The notes under the pieces: generated by a model
What the model saw: the letters and a program-made list of their open reading frames with translations, nothing else
What the model was told of the DNA's origin: nothing
Databases searched by the model: none
Translations under genes and position numbers: made by a program
Shown here: one piece after another, positions 18,320 to 29,094 of the stretch
How positions within the stretch are numbered: position 1 is the stretch's first letter
Layout: each line of letters opens with the position of its first letter
Assembly (NCBI GenBank): GCA_903995115.1
Contig: LR877145.1
Location: 1,054,001-1,118,000, forward strand
Direction of reading: 5' to 3'
DNA length: 64,000 nucleotides
From: Angomonas deanei
Lineage: Eukaryota; Euglenozoa; Kinetoplastea; Trypanosomatida; Trypanosomatidae

Positions 18320-19318
18320 TCAGGCGGTAAAAATGCTGTAGGTGGCCTTGTAAAAGGTATCAATATTCAGATCGATCAGGGCTCGGTTTTCCAGTTCGCT
18401 CTTCTTGAGCATCAGCACGATGGTGAGGGAGTTGGGCAGCTCCTGGACATAGATGCAGTCCTCGCTAAGATGGATGATGGAGTGCTGCAGATTTTCTCGC
18501 TTGTTGTTCTCCTCTGTTTGGTCTTGTTTCGAGTGGCGTATCACTGGCCGGTACACCTCGCTCATTTTACCCACCACCTCAATCGCATCGCTGCACAAGT
18601 CGTACGTGCGTGCCTTTAACCGATTCCGTTCATCGGCGGCGAGGTAGATTTTGGAGCGGCTAAGAAAGAGATAGGACAAGTCCACGTTACTATTGCTGTT
18701 CAACATCTGCAGTAGTTCGTTAATATAGGGCGTCTTGTGGTGAATGAGTTTCTGCACCACCAGAGAAAAAGCCTGGAAGACGGAGTGGTCGTAGATGGAG
18801 GTGAGATTAAAGTTGAGCCGCAGCGGGGCAGAGGTCTCCAACCGTCGCTTCGCCTCCTCCTCCACGCGCCGCTGGAGAATAGCGAGGAGGTCGGACTGGT
18901 GATCCTCACTGAGGGCGTCCACCTTGTGTATAAAGACCTCGATGCAGATTTCGGGGTTGTAGCGGTGGGCCGCATAAATCGTATCGAGCAGTCGCGCCCG
19001 CGCGTCGTCGATCATTTCGCGACAGTCTAACACAAACACAATCGCCCCGCAGTTTTCCAGAATCTGTTCCGGATTGTAACTACTCGCGTTGCTAGGGTCG
19101 AACGGGTCGTTCTGTCCGGGAAAGTCCCACACGTCAAAGTTCACAAATTCATTACTGCGGACGCTGCTACACTCCGCCTTGACCGTCGTGGGCAGGTTGA
19201 CGGAGTCGTGCGGCTCCATGTTCTCAAACACCACACGCTGAATACTACTTTTGCCAGACTTGCGGAGGCCCATCAGCAGCACACGAGGCAGGCCGAAGAC
19301 ATCCGGGTTACTAGGCAT
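18320..19318 (-). CDS. Rag GTPase, RagC/D type
   Basis: A 332-residue protein covering the full Rag length. The GTPase domain (1-170) has P-loop G17-x4-GKS24, switch II WDFPGQ (65-69) and HKVD (131-134) in the position of NKxD, a change shared with RagC/D. The second half (about 180-330) is the roadblock-like C-terminal domain used for dimerising with RagA/B, including IYLAADERNRLK and SVFQAFSLVVQKLI. Rag heterodimers recruit TORC1 to lysosomes in response to amino acids in animals and yeast; trypanosomatids have several TOR complexes, so a nutrient-sensing role is inferred. RagA/B is not in this window. Confidence 0.93.
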   Translation of the reverse strand: MPSNPDVFGLPRVLLMGLRKSGKSSIQRVVFENMEPHDSVNLPTTVKAECSSVRSNEFVNFDVWDFPGQNDPFDPSNASSYNPEQILENCGAIVFVLDCREMIDDARARLLDTIYAAHRYNPEICIEVFIHKVDALSEDHQSDLLAILQRRVEEEAKRRLETSAPLRLNFNLTSIYDHSVFQAFSLVVQKLIHHKTPYINELLQMLNSNSNVDLSYLFLSRSKIYLAADERNRLKARTYDLCSDAIEVVGKMSEVYRPVIRHSKQDQTEENNKRENLQHSIIHLSEDCIYVQELPNSLTIVLMLKKSELENRALIDLNIDTFYKATYSIFTA

Positions 19319-19503
19319 TGAGGGAACTAGAAGTAACTTGACAGGGAGAGAGGAGAAATGATTATCAATGGAATCAACACGAATAACTAAATTCTACCTT
19401 TCCCATACTACACCGGCAAACAAACAAAAAGATGGTTATATTACAAACTTAATCGCAAAGTTTGCTTTTTTTTTTTTTCTATCTTCGGTGCTTAAATAGG
19501 ATT

Positions 19504-22500
19504 CTATATAGTACGCAATCGCTCTGTCAAGATATTTCGGCTGTTCGACACAAACCTGGCCAACTCATTGTCCACGTCCCCTAGCGAGTTATTCTCAATC
19601 CCCTCCAACAAACCGATCAACTTCTCCAGGACGTAGGCCAAGTCCTGCCGGACGGTGGTGTACTCGAACAACATTTTCTTTTGTAAGGTTACCAGTTCGT
19701 GCGCGGCGACACAGACAATGGAGAGGGCCAGCTTGATGTTTCGCATGTGTTGGGGCGCAATCCCAGCGTGGACCTCCTTGTAAAGGGTTTGCTCGTCTTT
19801 GGTGGGTGGGGTCATGTCGGGCGCCTGGCGGACGAAACCACCGCGAGGGGTCGACTCCACGGAGCCCATTCTACTGTTGACCGCAGAGTTTAACAGAATC
19901 TCTCCCGAGGACTTCAAGATGAGCAGCTCGTGCTTGATGAACTCACGTATTAAGTTCAACGTACATACGACCCCCATCCCGTACGGGTGGTACACGCTGG
20001 TCAACCGCTCAGGTGAAAAGACGTCCGCCTTCACGCCAGAGTTGGGGAGAGGTGCGAACACCAGCATGGGAGCGGCACCGAGGCACGTCACCGTCAGCGG
20101 GGACCTCGAGAAGAAGTAGAGCAGCTGCTGCCCCACAATCTCCACTGTGATCTCCTCCATCCGTTTTCTCTCCTCCTCCTCTTTTTCGGGGGCGCTCACC
20201 ATTGTGTAGCGGTTGATCCGGTATCGGTGCAGTCTCAGGAACCCGCGCTGTACCGCCCTGGTGATGTCCGGTTTAGGGGAGGACACCGTGTTGAGTAAAG
20301 TGGCGATTTCCGTCGCTCTTAGAATCTCCTCCAAGTGCCACGTGAAATAAAAGTCCTGCTGGGTTTCCGAAATGGTGAAGGCTTCTAGCGCCGACAAGAA
20401 TCGTTTCGACCCCACCACCGTTTGCTGTAGCGCCGTTATCCAAAGGTCGGCCGCCTTTTCCCCAATGTGTCCGTGGGTGCAGCTTCTCAGTTGCAGAAGG
20501 ATGCTCTGAAACAACTTTAACGACGTCACCCACAGGGAGTGCCAATTCGCCTCGTAATAGACGCCGTCGTCATCCATCAGGGTGGGTTGTTCGTACTCGG
20601 AAAGGGCGGTAAGCAGCCGAATCAGCAAGTCGCGGTCGAGGGAAAGCCACGCGATGCGCTGGGAGGCGAGGAGACAAACGAGAGTGTCTACCACTCGCTC
20701 ATAGTGGTCTAGGGCGTCCCTCTTTTTGGCGGGGGTGTGTGACTTGATGCGATTGGTGGTGATCAGGAGCCGTTGCTGAAGACTTCCCACAATGCTGTGC
20801 GCGTAGTGGGATGGGCAGAGATCACTGTACTGCAGAAACAACTTGCCCACCAAGGTGTAGAAGTGGTTCACCGACGCCTCTTCCTCCTCCGTTTCCGGCC
20901 TCCGCAATGTTCTTTGTGCAAACCGAAACGAGGCCGAATAGCTTCTCCACGTAACCCTGCCCCAAATAGATATTCTAAGCTGAAAGGGAACACCATTTGC
21001 AACACCGACGACACGACGGACACGTCCTTGGCGTTCAAAGTCGCTAAAGTGAGCACACTCGCCATCCGCTTCGATAGCGAGATGTCTTCCACACTGGATG
21101 GCTGGAATGTGGTCGCCACACACGCCGCCAGTTGGATCGCACTGTGGAAGTACTTGGTCATGACCTCTCCGAGGAACCGGTTACTCTTGAAGGTCAGAGC
21201 AACGCAGTTTAACACCAAACCAAACAATGGAACTGTACCAAAGTGGTGTCGACTCTCCTCCCCGGCAAGACGAATAAAGGTCTCGAGGGCTAGAAGGAGG
21301 TCCGCCGCGGTGTCCAGCAGGGAGGCACAGACATTGAGTGCCACATTGTCCACATTGAACATGTACAAGGGACCCAACAGTAGCGGGTAGACGACTTTGT
21401 AGTGCTCATTCACTAGCTCCTCTGGGGAAAGGATGGTGTGGGTGTTCTGCAGCTTTTCGGGAGGGACTGCCGGGCAAAGATGGTGGAAAGTGTGTTCGAC
21501 TTTTTTCGGGCGATTTCGGCGGTGGAAGTGTTGTTCGCTCTGGTTTGATTCTGTATCTGCGGGAGTTCGGGTTCGCCTCCTTCCACCGCGGTAATATCCG
21601 CGAAGGCATCACTGTAGGTGCTCAAGAAGTTATGGAGATAGGCGGTGGCCCCTCGGATAACCGTTTCGATCGTCTCCTGCTGAGGACGCTGTCGGCGTCG
21701 GTCACCCAAGGGCGTATTTTCCACGTCTCCCTCCGTCGGTGTCTCCTTTACTTTGTGGTAGTAGGCCGTGTTGAGGAAGGTTAGCAGTTGCGCCCCATGA
21801 TAGAGCTCCCCGACCTTTTCCGTTGTCCCGGCCGTATCCGCAAAGAAGTGGATGATATTCTTCAGCGCAATCACGTCTGTGACACGTATTTTACGGAGTA
21901 GGGAAATGGAGGTGGCCCGCTCGTACAAGCTACGCTTGGTGTTTTTCGCGACATCTGACAAGGTCTTACAGATGGGTAAGTCTGACACTTCTTCTATTTG
22001 CTTCAGCGCGAGGATGTCGTAAAAGAGATCACTATTATACTCAATTAAGATTTCTAGAACGTGCAGGCGAAGACGGGTGACATCCACGTCTTCGTTTTCA
22101 TTCTTGAGGCTGTCTATAATCTTGGTCGCCAAGCGTTCTCGGGTCGACCGCTGGCAGGTCCGCCGCACCTCGCTGCGAATGGAGGCTGGATCCACTTCCG
22201 TAAGCATCAGGGCGAGCAACTGCGAAAGGACGAGGACGGCACTAAAGTCATTGATGGTGTAAATCACGTTGAGAAACCCAAACACAGTGGACACGTTGGT
22301 CACCGTGTCGGCGCAGGTGACGTGCTGAATGCTGAGGTACTGCAACATGGTTGGATTGTTTTTCGCCATCTCGACCAGAACCGAAACGCAGAAGCTCAGC
22401 GCGCGGCTCGTGCTCATCTTGAAGACATACACATTTCCCAGCTCCAGAAGGTTCGTCAGCATGCTGATCCCCTCGCACAGGTGGCAAATAATCACTTCGT

Positions 22501-24639
22501 GATCCACCTCCGGGTTGTGTAGGACGCATTTGAACTGATCGTCCCGACGCCACTGCAGCATGCGAAGCGCCCGCAGAATACGAATAAACGTGACGCCGCC
22601 CTCCTGCGTGTTGATAAAGCCGTCCTTCAAATAGACCAGCTGATCGAGCATCTTGTCTGGAAAGGTGATGCGATCCCCAATGTTCGTGAGAAGCGTCATT
22701 TGCATCAAAAATGTATTCAAGTCCACAGACCCAGTCTGTGCGGTTTCCAACACATGACGATTGAGCAAGTAGCAGGCGATGCCGTCCCCATTCTCGAATT
22801 CGTTGATGTAGTTGGTGACCATGGAGTACAAGTAGTTCCGCACCAACGAGGATAACGACAACTCTTCCAGTTGGATGAACGCCACAAACGAGCGTAGCCC
22901 TAATTCCTTCAGGTCGAGGTGCAGAAACTCGTTAATGGCGGTCGACTGGCGACGGAACAGCTGCATCAGCTTACAGACTAGCAAAAAGATATTCTCCAGT
23001 TCATAAATGCGGAGTTTATCGCCACTCAAATACACGCCTTGCAGCCGTGACCCCTGTACGTCATTCCGAAACTGGAGGATGAGACGGTGCAACAGGGAGG
23101 ATGGCTTGGCCGCCTGGTTCACCTCGCTAATCTCGAGATGGAGGAACTGCATGACTTCCTCCTCAGACCCACAGAAGACCAAAAGACCCACCAAACGCCA
23201 TACAGTACAGCGAGTGGAAATAACGCTCGAGTGCGTCCAAATTGACAAAGGACACGTTGCGAAAGATGATGCCCTTCGCCACGGACGCCAATTTGTCATT
23301 CAACGTGACGTTTACCGTCACCTCTCTGGCGGCACCGTCCTCGTCCCCTGTGGTACTGTCAATCCCTAACGCCCTATCCCACAGGTGGCTCACATCCCTC
23401 GTCCGACTCTGTCCTTGAGACACACTATGTTGGTCCACGACAGACGCCGCGAGGGACTTTTCCTTTAGTTCCGCAATCTGACGCCGCATCTCCCCCAACT
23501 GGCGGAAGAGCTGACGAATGTACTCCACCATCACAAACGCCCCTTTTGGTACCTGTGTCCACTCCCCCGAATACACGAACAGACTCCTCGCCAGCGCAAG
23601 GAGCGCTTCCGCCGTAAATGTATCGAGGTGCGCTGGGGTAATGTGCTCCCAGTACTGCAGCAGCACCTCTCCTAGTTTCATATAGACCAAATCCTGTGTC
23701 GGATAGCTATCTCCCTCCGCCAGAAAGATGGAGTGGAGGGATTCTCCAAAGATGACACTTTTCGCCGAACAGGCGACCGCCTCGTCCCATTTCTCTGCGT
23801 CACTCTGCACTTGCTCGGACCCAATGTAGGCCAACCCAACCCAACCAGCGAGATTCCCCTCCTCGGCGTTCTGCAGGTCTTTCATCGACTGGTCAAACAC
23901 GCTAGGTGGCAACGCTGGGAGGTACTTCAGTAAACTAGAAGCAATACAAAGCGCATTCCGACGCCAGACAAGGCCTACGCTCGCTTTTCCTAAGGAAGAG
24001 GCACACTGATACAGCTGCTCTAACAAGTTGGCATCGTTTCCCCAGTTCGTGTTCAGGCTCCACCAACGTCAAGACGGACTTGGCGGTAAACGTGTCGTTT
24101 GGCTGCCAGAGCACCATGAGGTCTGTACAGACAGAAAGCAACTCGGAGAGATAAATGGTGTAGGGCAGCGACAACCACGGGGCCGCCGCCTCACTCGACA
24201 GAAGCGCATAGGCCGCGACGATACGCCTGGCTAATTCTTTTTCAAACCCGGCGCACTTGAGTTTCAGTACAAATTTAAGAACATCAAATCGCGTTGTTTT
24301 GAGAAGGTCTGTCGGACGTTGTAACAGCGCCTGCAGTACTTTTAACTCCCGCAGGTGTTTGGTGTCTATTGGTTGAACGTTTCGTGTGGTTTTGCTTTCC
24401 GCCTTCCAACTAAATAACTGCTCGTAGGGAATCATGGTTTTGTCCAGGGTGAGGGCCCCGTTCACTTGCTCGTCGTCACATAGGCTGACCATGGGATCCT
24501 CCATCAGGTCTTCCCTCTCACTTGAGGAGAAATCTGCTATTGGCCTTCCCAGCTCAGAAGATGGAAAGTAGTTGGCTAAAAACCCTAAAACCGTCTCAGG
24601 GGCTGCCGCCTCCAGAGCAGCGGTAGCGCCCTTTATCAT
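19504..24639 (-). CDS. about 1,700-residue helical protein, possible Nup188/Nup192-type nucleoporin, with about five frame breaks
   Basis: Consecutive frames follow one another in the same order: 24639 to about 24045 (ATG 24637-24639, MIKGATAALEAA), about 24047 to 23185, about 23190 to 21460, 21455 to about 20965, a short piece about 20965-20895, then about 20895 to 19504. Each change of frame is flanked by sensible helical protein on both sides and lies near short homopolymers (GGGG at about 24050 and 20960, AAAA at about 21455). All-helical content, length and single-gene organisation recall the inner-ring scaffold nucleoporins (TbNup181/TbNup225 in trypanosomes), but no decisive motif is visible. 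There are no membrane segments. Function confidence is low; that this is one gene is fairly secure. Confidence 0.72.
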
Positions 24640-24873
24640 TCTTTCTATTCTGTATAAGATTTATTCTAAGGAAGAGACGGAGAGAAATGCATGCGAATGT
24701 GTGTGAAGGTGTTGAAGTAACAATACACAGGTTAGGAAACATAAATTAGTGATAGATTTTTTTTCGTTTTTAAGGAACGTACCGAGTACAAAATGTGTTG
24801 TTCTATTGGTTTTGTATATATAAGTTTTACAGATGGGCGAATTGTTATTTAATTTTTTTTTTTTTTATGGCTA

Positions 24874-26205
24874 TTACCGCTTCTTGATGGTCATAATGTT
24901 AATGCCGAGGTAACGAGCGATCTGGCGGAATACTGTGACCGCCATCAAGGCGTACAGCACAAGGCCGAGACCAGCAAGTGTGGCGAATGCCTGACCAGCG
25001 TAGTGCACAAACACATCGCGGCTCACGCGTGCGCGTAGGCACGGAGCAACCACGTAGGCGACGCAGGCGAGCGAGACCAGCGCGTTGAGCACGTACAGCA
25101 AGAAGTAGCCATTGTAGGGCATTTTGCACAGGCGGGAGATGGTCAGCTTGGTGACCGTGTAGGACACCAGCAGGCCGTAGGAGAACTCTAGGGCAAAGGG
25201 GAACTTCTCCTGCAGGTCGGGAAAATGGAGGAATACTGTGTAGTGGAGGAGGGTCATGAAGACCGTGGGGGCCGCCGCGACGAACGCCGTCTTGCTGTCC
25301 TTGTGGACGGAGGGTCTCACAAACACGTGGTACACGTTGGTGAAGACGGTGGGGATCCAGGAAAGGAAGAAAAACGCAAAGAGCAGCGACCGCGGGTTGT
25401 CGATGGTGACGGTGAGGGAGCCAGCCTTGTTTTCAAACGGCAGTAGACCATTGAGTACAGCTGGGAAAGGAATCGTCTTTTCGAAGAGAGGCGACGCCGC
25501 GATGGGGGTGGCCCAAAACGCTATCCCTTTCGTGGCCGACAGCAGAAACATGACGCAGCAGAGAAGGATCCCCTCCGTCGGTCCGCTAATCAGTCCCAAG
25601 TCCAACAGCCCAGTCCCGTACTGCTCCCAGATGGACGTAAAGAGACCCACGGTGCTCATGAAGAGGTAGCAAAACGTCATCCAGGGAGACATGTGGAGCG
25701 CCATGCACACGTTCGCCTGCACAAACGGGGTAATCACGGCGTCACAACCGTGATCGAACAATTCTCCCAGCGGGCTCCCCGCACCCGTCCGTCGCGCCTG
25801 CTTACCGTCAATCGCGTCGAAGGTTTGGTAAAAGAACAAACAGAACGCCGCGTAGTACCACGCCCACGCGGGGTACTCCTTGTTCTCATAAAAGTAATAG
25901 TACAAATTTAAAATGGTGGACGAGACGCCAACAATGAACCCCGTTAGCGTCAGCAAGTTGGGGGCGACCGTCATGGGCACCAGCTCCACCACAAAGTTCC
26001 AGTAGTACTTGAGCACGTTGCAACTCATGATGGACGAGTCACACCCGACATACTTGTACGTCTTGAGGTTGGCGAGGTAGCGGTTCGGAATAGCAAGCGA
26101 ACAGCACTCCTTCTCCTCGGGCCGTGTGGTGGTGGACTTGGGGCGAGACGTGGAGCGCTTGCGACTGCCGCTGCGACTCCTGCTGCTCTTTCTTTTAGGG
26201 GGCAT
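24874..26205 (-). CDS. CDP-alcohol phosphotransferase (ethanolamine/choline phosphotransferase)
   Basis: A 443-residue multi-pass membrane enzyme that transfers phosphoethanolamine or phosphocholine from the CDP-alcohol to diacylglycerol, the last step of the Kennedy pathway at the ER or Golgi. The full signature DG-x2-AR-x8-G-x3-D-x3-D is present (D133, G134, A137, R138, G147, D151, D155). About ten hydrophobic segments follow. The N-terminus is basic and Ser/Arg-rich (KRKSSRSRSGSRKR). The ATG at 26203-26205 is chosen because the splice acceptor lies between it and the ATG at 26229. Substrate cannot be settled: EPT and CPT share the motif. Confidence 0.9.
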   Translation of the reverse strand: MPPKRKSSRSRSGSRKRSTSRPKSTTTRPEEKECCSLAIPNRYLANLKTYKYVGCDSSIMSCNVLKYYWNFVVELVPMTVAPNLLTLTGFIVGVSSTILNLYYYFYENKEYPAWAWYYAAFCLFFYQTFDAIDGKQARRTGAGSPLGELFDHGCDAVITPFVQANVCMALHMSPWMTFCYLFMSTVGLFTSIWEQYGTGLLDLGLISGPTEGILLCCVMFLLSATKGIAFWATPIAASPLFEKTIPFPAVLNGLLPFENKAGSLTVTIDNPRSLLFAFFFLSWIPTVFTNVYHVFVRPSVHKDSKTAFVAAAPTVFMTLLHYTVFLHFPDLQEKFPFALEFSYGLLVSYTVTKLTISRLCKMPYNGYFLLYVLNALVSLACVAYVVAPCLRARVSRDVFVHYAGQAFATLAGLGLVLYALMAVTVFRQIARYLGINIMTIKKR

Positions 26206-26221
26206 TGCGCTCGGTAGGATC

Positions 26222-26254
26222 CTTTTCATTGTGTATGGGGAGAGGAAGAAGAGC
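26222..26254 (-). promoter_or_regulatory. trans-splice acceptor that decides the phosphotransferase start
   Basis: On the minus strand CTCTTCTTCCTCTCCCC (about 26237-26253) is followed first by AG at 26222-26223, inside ATGAAAAG. Splicing there would remove the ATG at 26227-26229, leaving the one at 26203-26205. Confidence 0.5.
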
Positions 26255-26476
26255 GTTACCAAGAATAAAAAAGTGTATGCGAACACGAGAACATGTACGG
26301 TGGACAAGGAACACGAATCCCCTCAAAACGGTCGTAAAAGTCCAATATAATGAAAGACCGTGAGAAAAAAAGAATTCTATAAATGTACGGATACAGAAAC
26401 ACAAAACCTCGAATAAAAAAAAATCTAGTAATTAAAAAAAAAGGGTTTATGTTTATTGCGACGCGGCTAAAGAAAG

Positions 26477-26941
26477 TTACTTCTTACTCTTCTTACCCTT
26501 TTTCGCGGCCTTGGCCTTGGACTTGATCTGTTTTTTAGCGGGCTGGGGTTTCTTCTTGGAGAGTTTCGCCAACTCTTCCGCAATATTGATGGGCTTTTGT
26601 AGTGCATAGAGCTGTCCGAGGGCCGGCAGCCGCTGCTTGATCGGAAGCTTCCTCACTTTCGAGTAGTTCTTCTTCCAGAAGATGGCAAAGTCCCCACCGG
26701 AGTACTTTCGGCGCTTGTCGTTTGCCTTCGGCTTCTTCACCTTCTTCTTGAAGGATGGGTGCCTATCGGCGCGGGCCTGCAGTTTCTTCCTGTCCGTGGC
26801 ACTCAATGATTTATACATCTTCGACAGTGTCTTTCCTCTTACGCCGATGGATAAATCTTTCAATTGGGGATTCTTTTTATTATCCATCAGGAAAAGTGAA
26901 AAAGGGCTAATCGCCAGGACGAGACGGTTCAGGCGAAACAT
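26477..26941 (-). CDS. HMG-box kinetoplast-associated protein (KAP type)
   Basis: A 154-residue very basic protein. The first 60 residues align by eye with the KAP at 13362-13724: MFRLNRLVLAISPFSLFLMD, then KNPQLKDL and a MYKSLSATDRKKLQARA segment. A second box-like unit starts at GGDFAIFWKKNYSKVRKLP (about residue 81). The tail is lysine/alanine-rich (KKKPQPAKKQIKSKAKAAKK). These features fit kDNA-packaging HMG proteins imported through a short N-terminal presequence. It lies 13 kb from the other KAP genes, so the family is dispersed within the unit. Confidence 0.82.
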   Translation of the reverse strand: MFRLNRLVLAISPFSLFLMDNKKNPQLKDLSIGVRGKTLSKMYKSLSATDRKKLQARADRHPSFKKKVKKPKANDKRRKYSGGDFAIFWKKNYSKVRKLPIKQRLPALGQLYALQKPINIAEELAKLSKKKPQPAKKQIKSKAKAAKKGKKSKK

Positions 26942-27218
26942 TTCTCACGAAAAATTTGTTGCAGAATCTATTTTAAATTAGGGTGCTTTTCTTAATCGAA
27001 GAGAGTGAAAAAAAGAAAGGGATTGTCGTACGTAGCACTATCCATTCATGCGTGTCCTATTTTTTTTTTTTTTTCTGAAACGGGTGACGAGAATCTCTGA
27101 AAATATAGTGGACTCCTCCTTCACAACATGGAAACGACAGCAGAGGTCGCGGAGAAGATTAAACCACCACAACGATAAAGTCGTTATGGACCACCGCACG
27201 AAGAAGCAGGGCGCCGTC

Positions 27219-28688
27219 TCACAACAAGTACTTTAGCTCCTCGCACACCCGGTAGGCGTCGTCCATCGCGCAGTGATACTTTATAGCCGCCTCTTGCGCG
27301 GTCTGTAGTTGTTGATGGTACCAACAGAGACGAGGCTCCACCGTCGTGAGCTCCGTCGGCTGAGAGACTTGCTCACCTTTGAGTGCGTCCAACGCCCCCT
27401 TTATCGTAAAGGTATTGAAGCACTGGATGTCCTTCCACGGTACGACAGGAACAGGGTGGTAGAGGTCATACTCCTCCTGCTCCATGGTTTCCTCTCCAGT
27501 ATAGTAGTCGTACTGTACCGCCGCAGCAGCGAAGAGCCACCGCAGTGCGTTGATGTCACTGACGGTGGGGTTATCCTCGGAGCCTTTACTGATCAGGATG
27601 ACGCGCTCATCGCTGAGGTAGTACTTGTTGAAGAGGTAGCACAGTTCGGCGTAGTTGGTCTGAAGAAAGGTCGCATTTTCGTACGGGATGCCGTGCGTCG
27701 AGACACTGTTGTAAATAACGGTTTGGATGGACTCCCAATCGATCCGTCCAGGATGGGTGAAAAAATGCCACCGTTTATCGCTGTGGCGCTCGTCCACCGG
27801 CTCGAAGGAAAACTCAAGTGGAATGGGTTTCTCCCCGGGTAGAACCGCAGCGAACTCCACGTCAAAGGACACGAAAATCGCATTGTCCATCCCGCCAGCG
27901 GCCTGAATAGCCTCTAGGCAGACATCCACATCTTTCATGCGGTTCCGCAGATACCGATTCATCGGTACGTCCGCGCCACTCACCGCCGGCTTCTTCCCTG
28001 GTTTCTTCTTCCGCTTCGGCTTTTCCTTCAAGAACATGACCATGTCCTCGGGGGTCATTGGACGGTGAATGGGAAATACCGCCTTCACCTTGTCCAGCAC
28101 CGCCGTGTCCGTGGTGAGGGGGCAGGCCCAGCCCGCTGCGTCCCGACCGAGATACCCCACGGCGTAATCTAAGTTGGGGTCGATATTCGCGTCGACCAGT
28201 TTCTGTCGATTGTCGGTGAGGTCGATCGCAATGAGGATACACTCCTCCAAGTGCTCGGCGATGAAGCGGGACTTGCTGTTGTGTTGGAGGGGCCTTTCCG
28301 TTCCCTCTGGAATGAACCGTGACATATCCTTCGCCTCGACGGCGTCCTCCTCTTCTTCGATTGGCTCTGTCACAACCCCTTCTTCAGCTGGTGGTGGCAC
28401 CATTGCCGCCGGAACACTGTCTTCCTCTCCGAAGCTCAAGGCAGAAAGACACGGGTAGTCGTCTTCTTGTTCCTCCACGTAGTGTTCTGGAAAAGCGACG
28501 CGAAAGTCGGAGTAATCGGCTCTAAATTTGTAAAAGTACGCCTGATGGGAGTTGTGCATGGTATCCCCCCTGTACTGTATGCCATCCTCCAGCTTGTCGT
28601 CATAATCCTGTACGTCCGACGCCACGTCGCTGTGCAAGAAAATAGACCGTGGCTCGTCTACTGGGAATTCGTCCGCGTCAGAGTACAT
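27219..28688 (-). CDS. Maelstrom-domain / DEDDh exonuclease-fold protein
   Basis: A 489-residue protein. The N-terminal 140 residues are acidic and probably disordered. A basic block KEKPKRKKKPGKK sits at about 220-233. The C-terminal RNase H-like fold carries DEDDh landmarks: FVSFDVEFA (D276-x-E278, ExoI) and YHCAMDDAYRV (H472-x4-D477, ExoIII). Between them PIPLEFSF, WHFFTHPGRIDW and STHGIPYENATF follow the order of the Maelstrom domain (PF13017), a DEDDh derivative. Metazoan Maelstrom has lost the nuclease residues; this copy keeps at least D-x-E and H-x4-D. An RNA-related role is inferred. The ATG at 28686-28688 is preferred over the TTG-opened extension. Confidence 0.8.
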   Translation of the reverse strand: MYSDADEFPVDEPRSIFLHSDVASDVQDYDDKLEDGIQYRGDTMHNSHQAYFYKFRADYSDFRVAFPEHYVEEQEDDYPCLSALSFGEEDSVPAAMVPPPAEEGVVTEPIEEEEDAVEAKDMSRFIPEGTERPLQHNSKSRFIAEHLEECILIAIDLTDNRQKLVDANIDPNLDYAVGYLGRDAAGWACPLTTDTAVLDKVKAVFPIHRPMTPEDMVMFLKEKPKRKKKPGKKPAVSGADVPMNRYLRNRMKDVDVCLEAIQAAGGMDNAIFVSFDVEFAAVLPGEKPIPLEFSFEPVDERHSDKRWHFFTHPGRIDWESIQTVIYNSVSTHGIPYENATFLQTNYAELCYLFNKYYLSDERVILISKGSEDNPTVSDINALRWLFAAAAVQYDYYTGEETMEQEEYDLYHPVPVVPWKDIQCFNTFTIKGALDALKGEQVSQPTELTTVEPRLCWYHQQLQTAQEAAIKYHCAMDDAYRVCEELKYLL

Positions 28689-29094
28689 TTTGTTTTTATG
28701 ATAAAAGCTGCTCAATTCTTGGCGAAAAATAAAAAAAGAGGGAGAAGTGATATTGAATCTAGAGCAACAAAAACACCATCATTAATTTTTCATTGCACAC
28801 AAACACAGAACACGATTTGTTTTCTTAGATACACATGTATAGTAATCTGAAAGTCAAAAGTGAAAACACAAAAAGGCAGAATGAAAAATATAACAACAAA
28901 CGAACTGCACTCGCCAAAAAAAAAAAAGAACTTAATTTCTTGTTTAAAATATCGTCAATGCGACAACTTGACCATGACCTATTTACATGCCACGCAAACA
29001 TTTTTTTTTTTTTTTTGCTCTACTAATATTTATTTAACTTTCCAAAAAAAGCATCACCGCTCATGTGTGTATAATTGTATTTTTTTTTTTTTCT
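28689..29094. other. AT-rich spacer
   Basis: A and T runs of 10-16 bases at about 28917, 29000 and 29080. The frames at 28835-29138 are Lys/Phe-rich shadows of these runs. No RNA gene seen. Confidence 0.5.
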
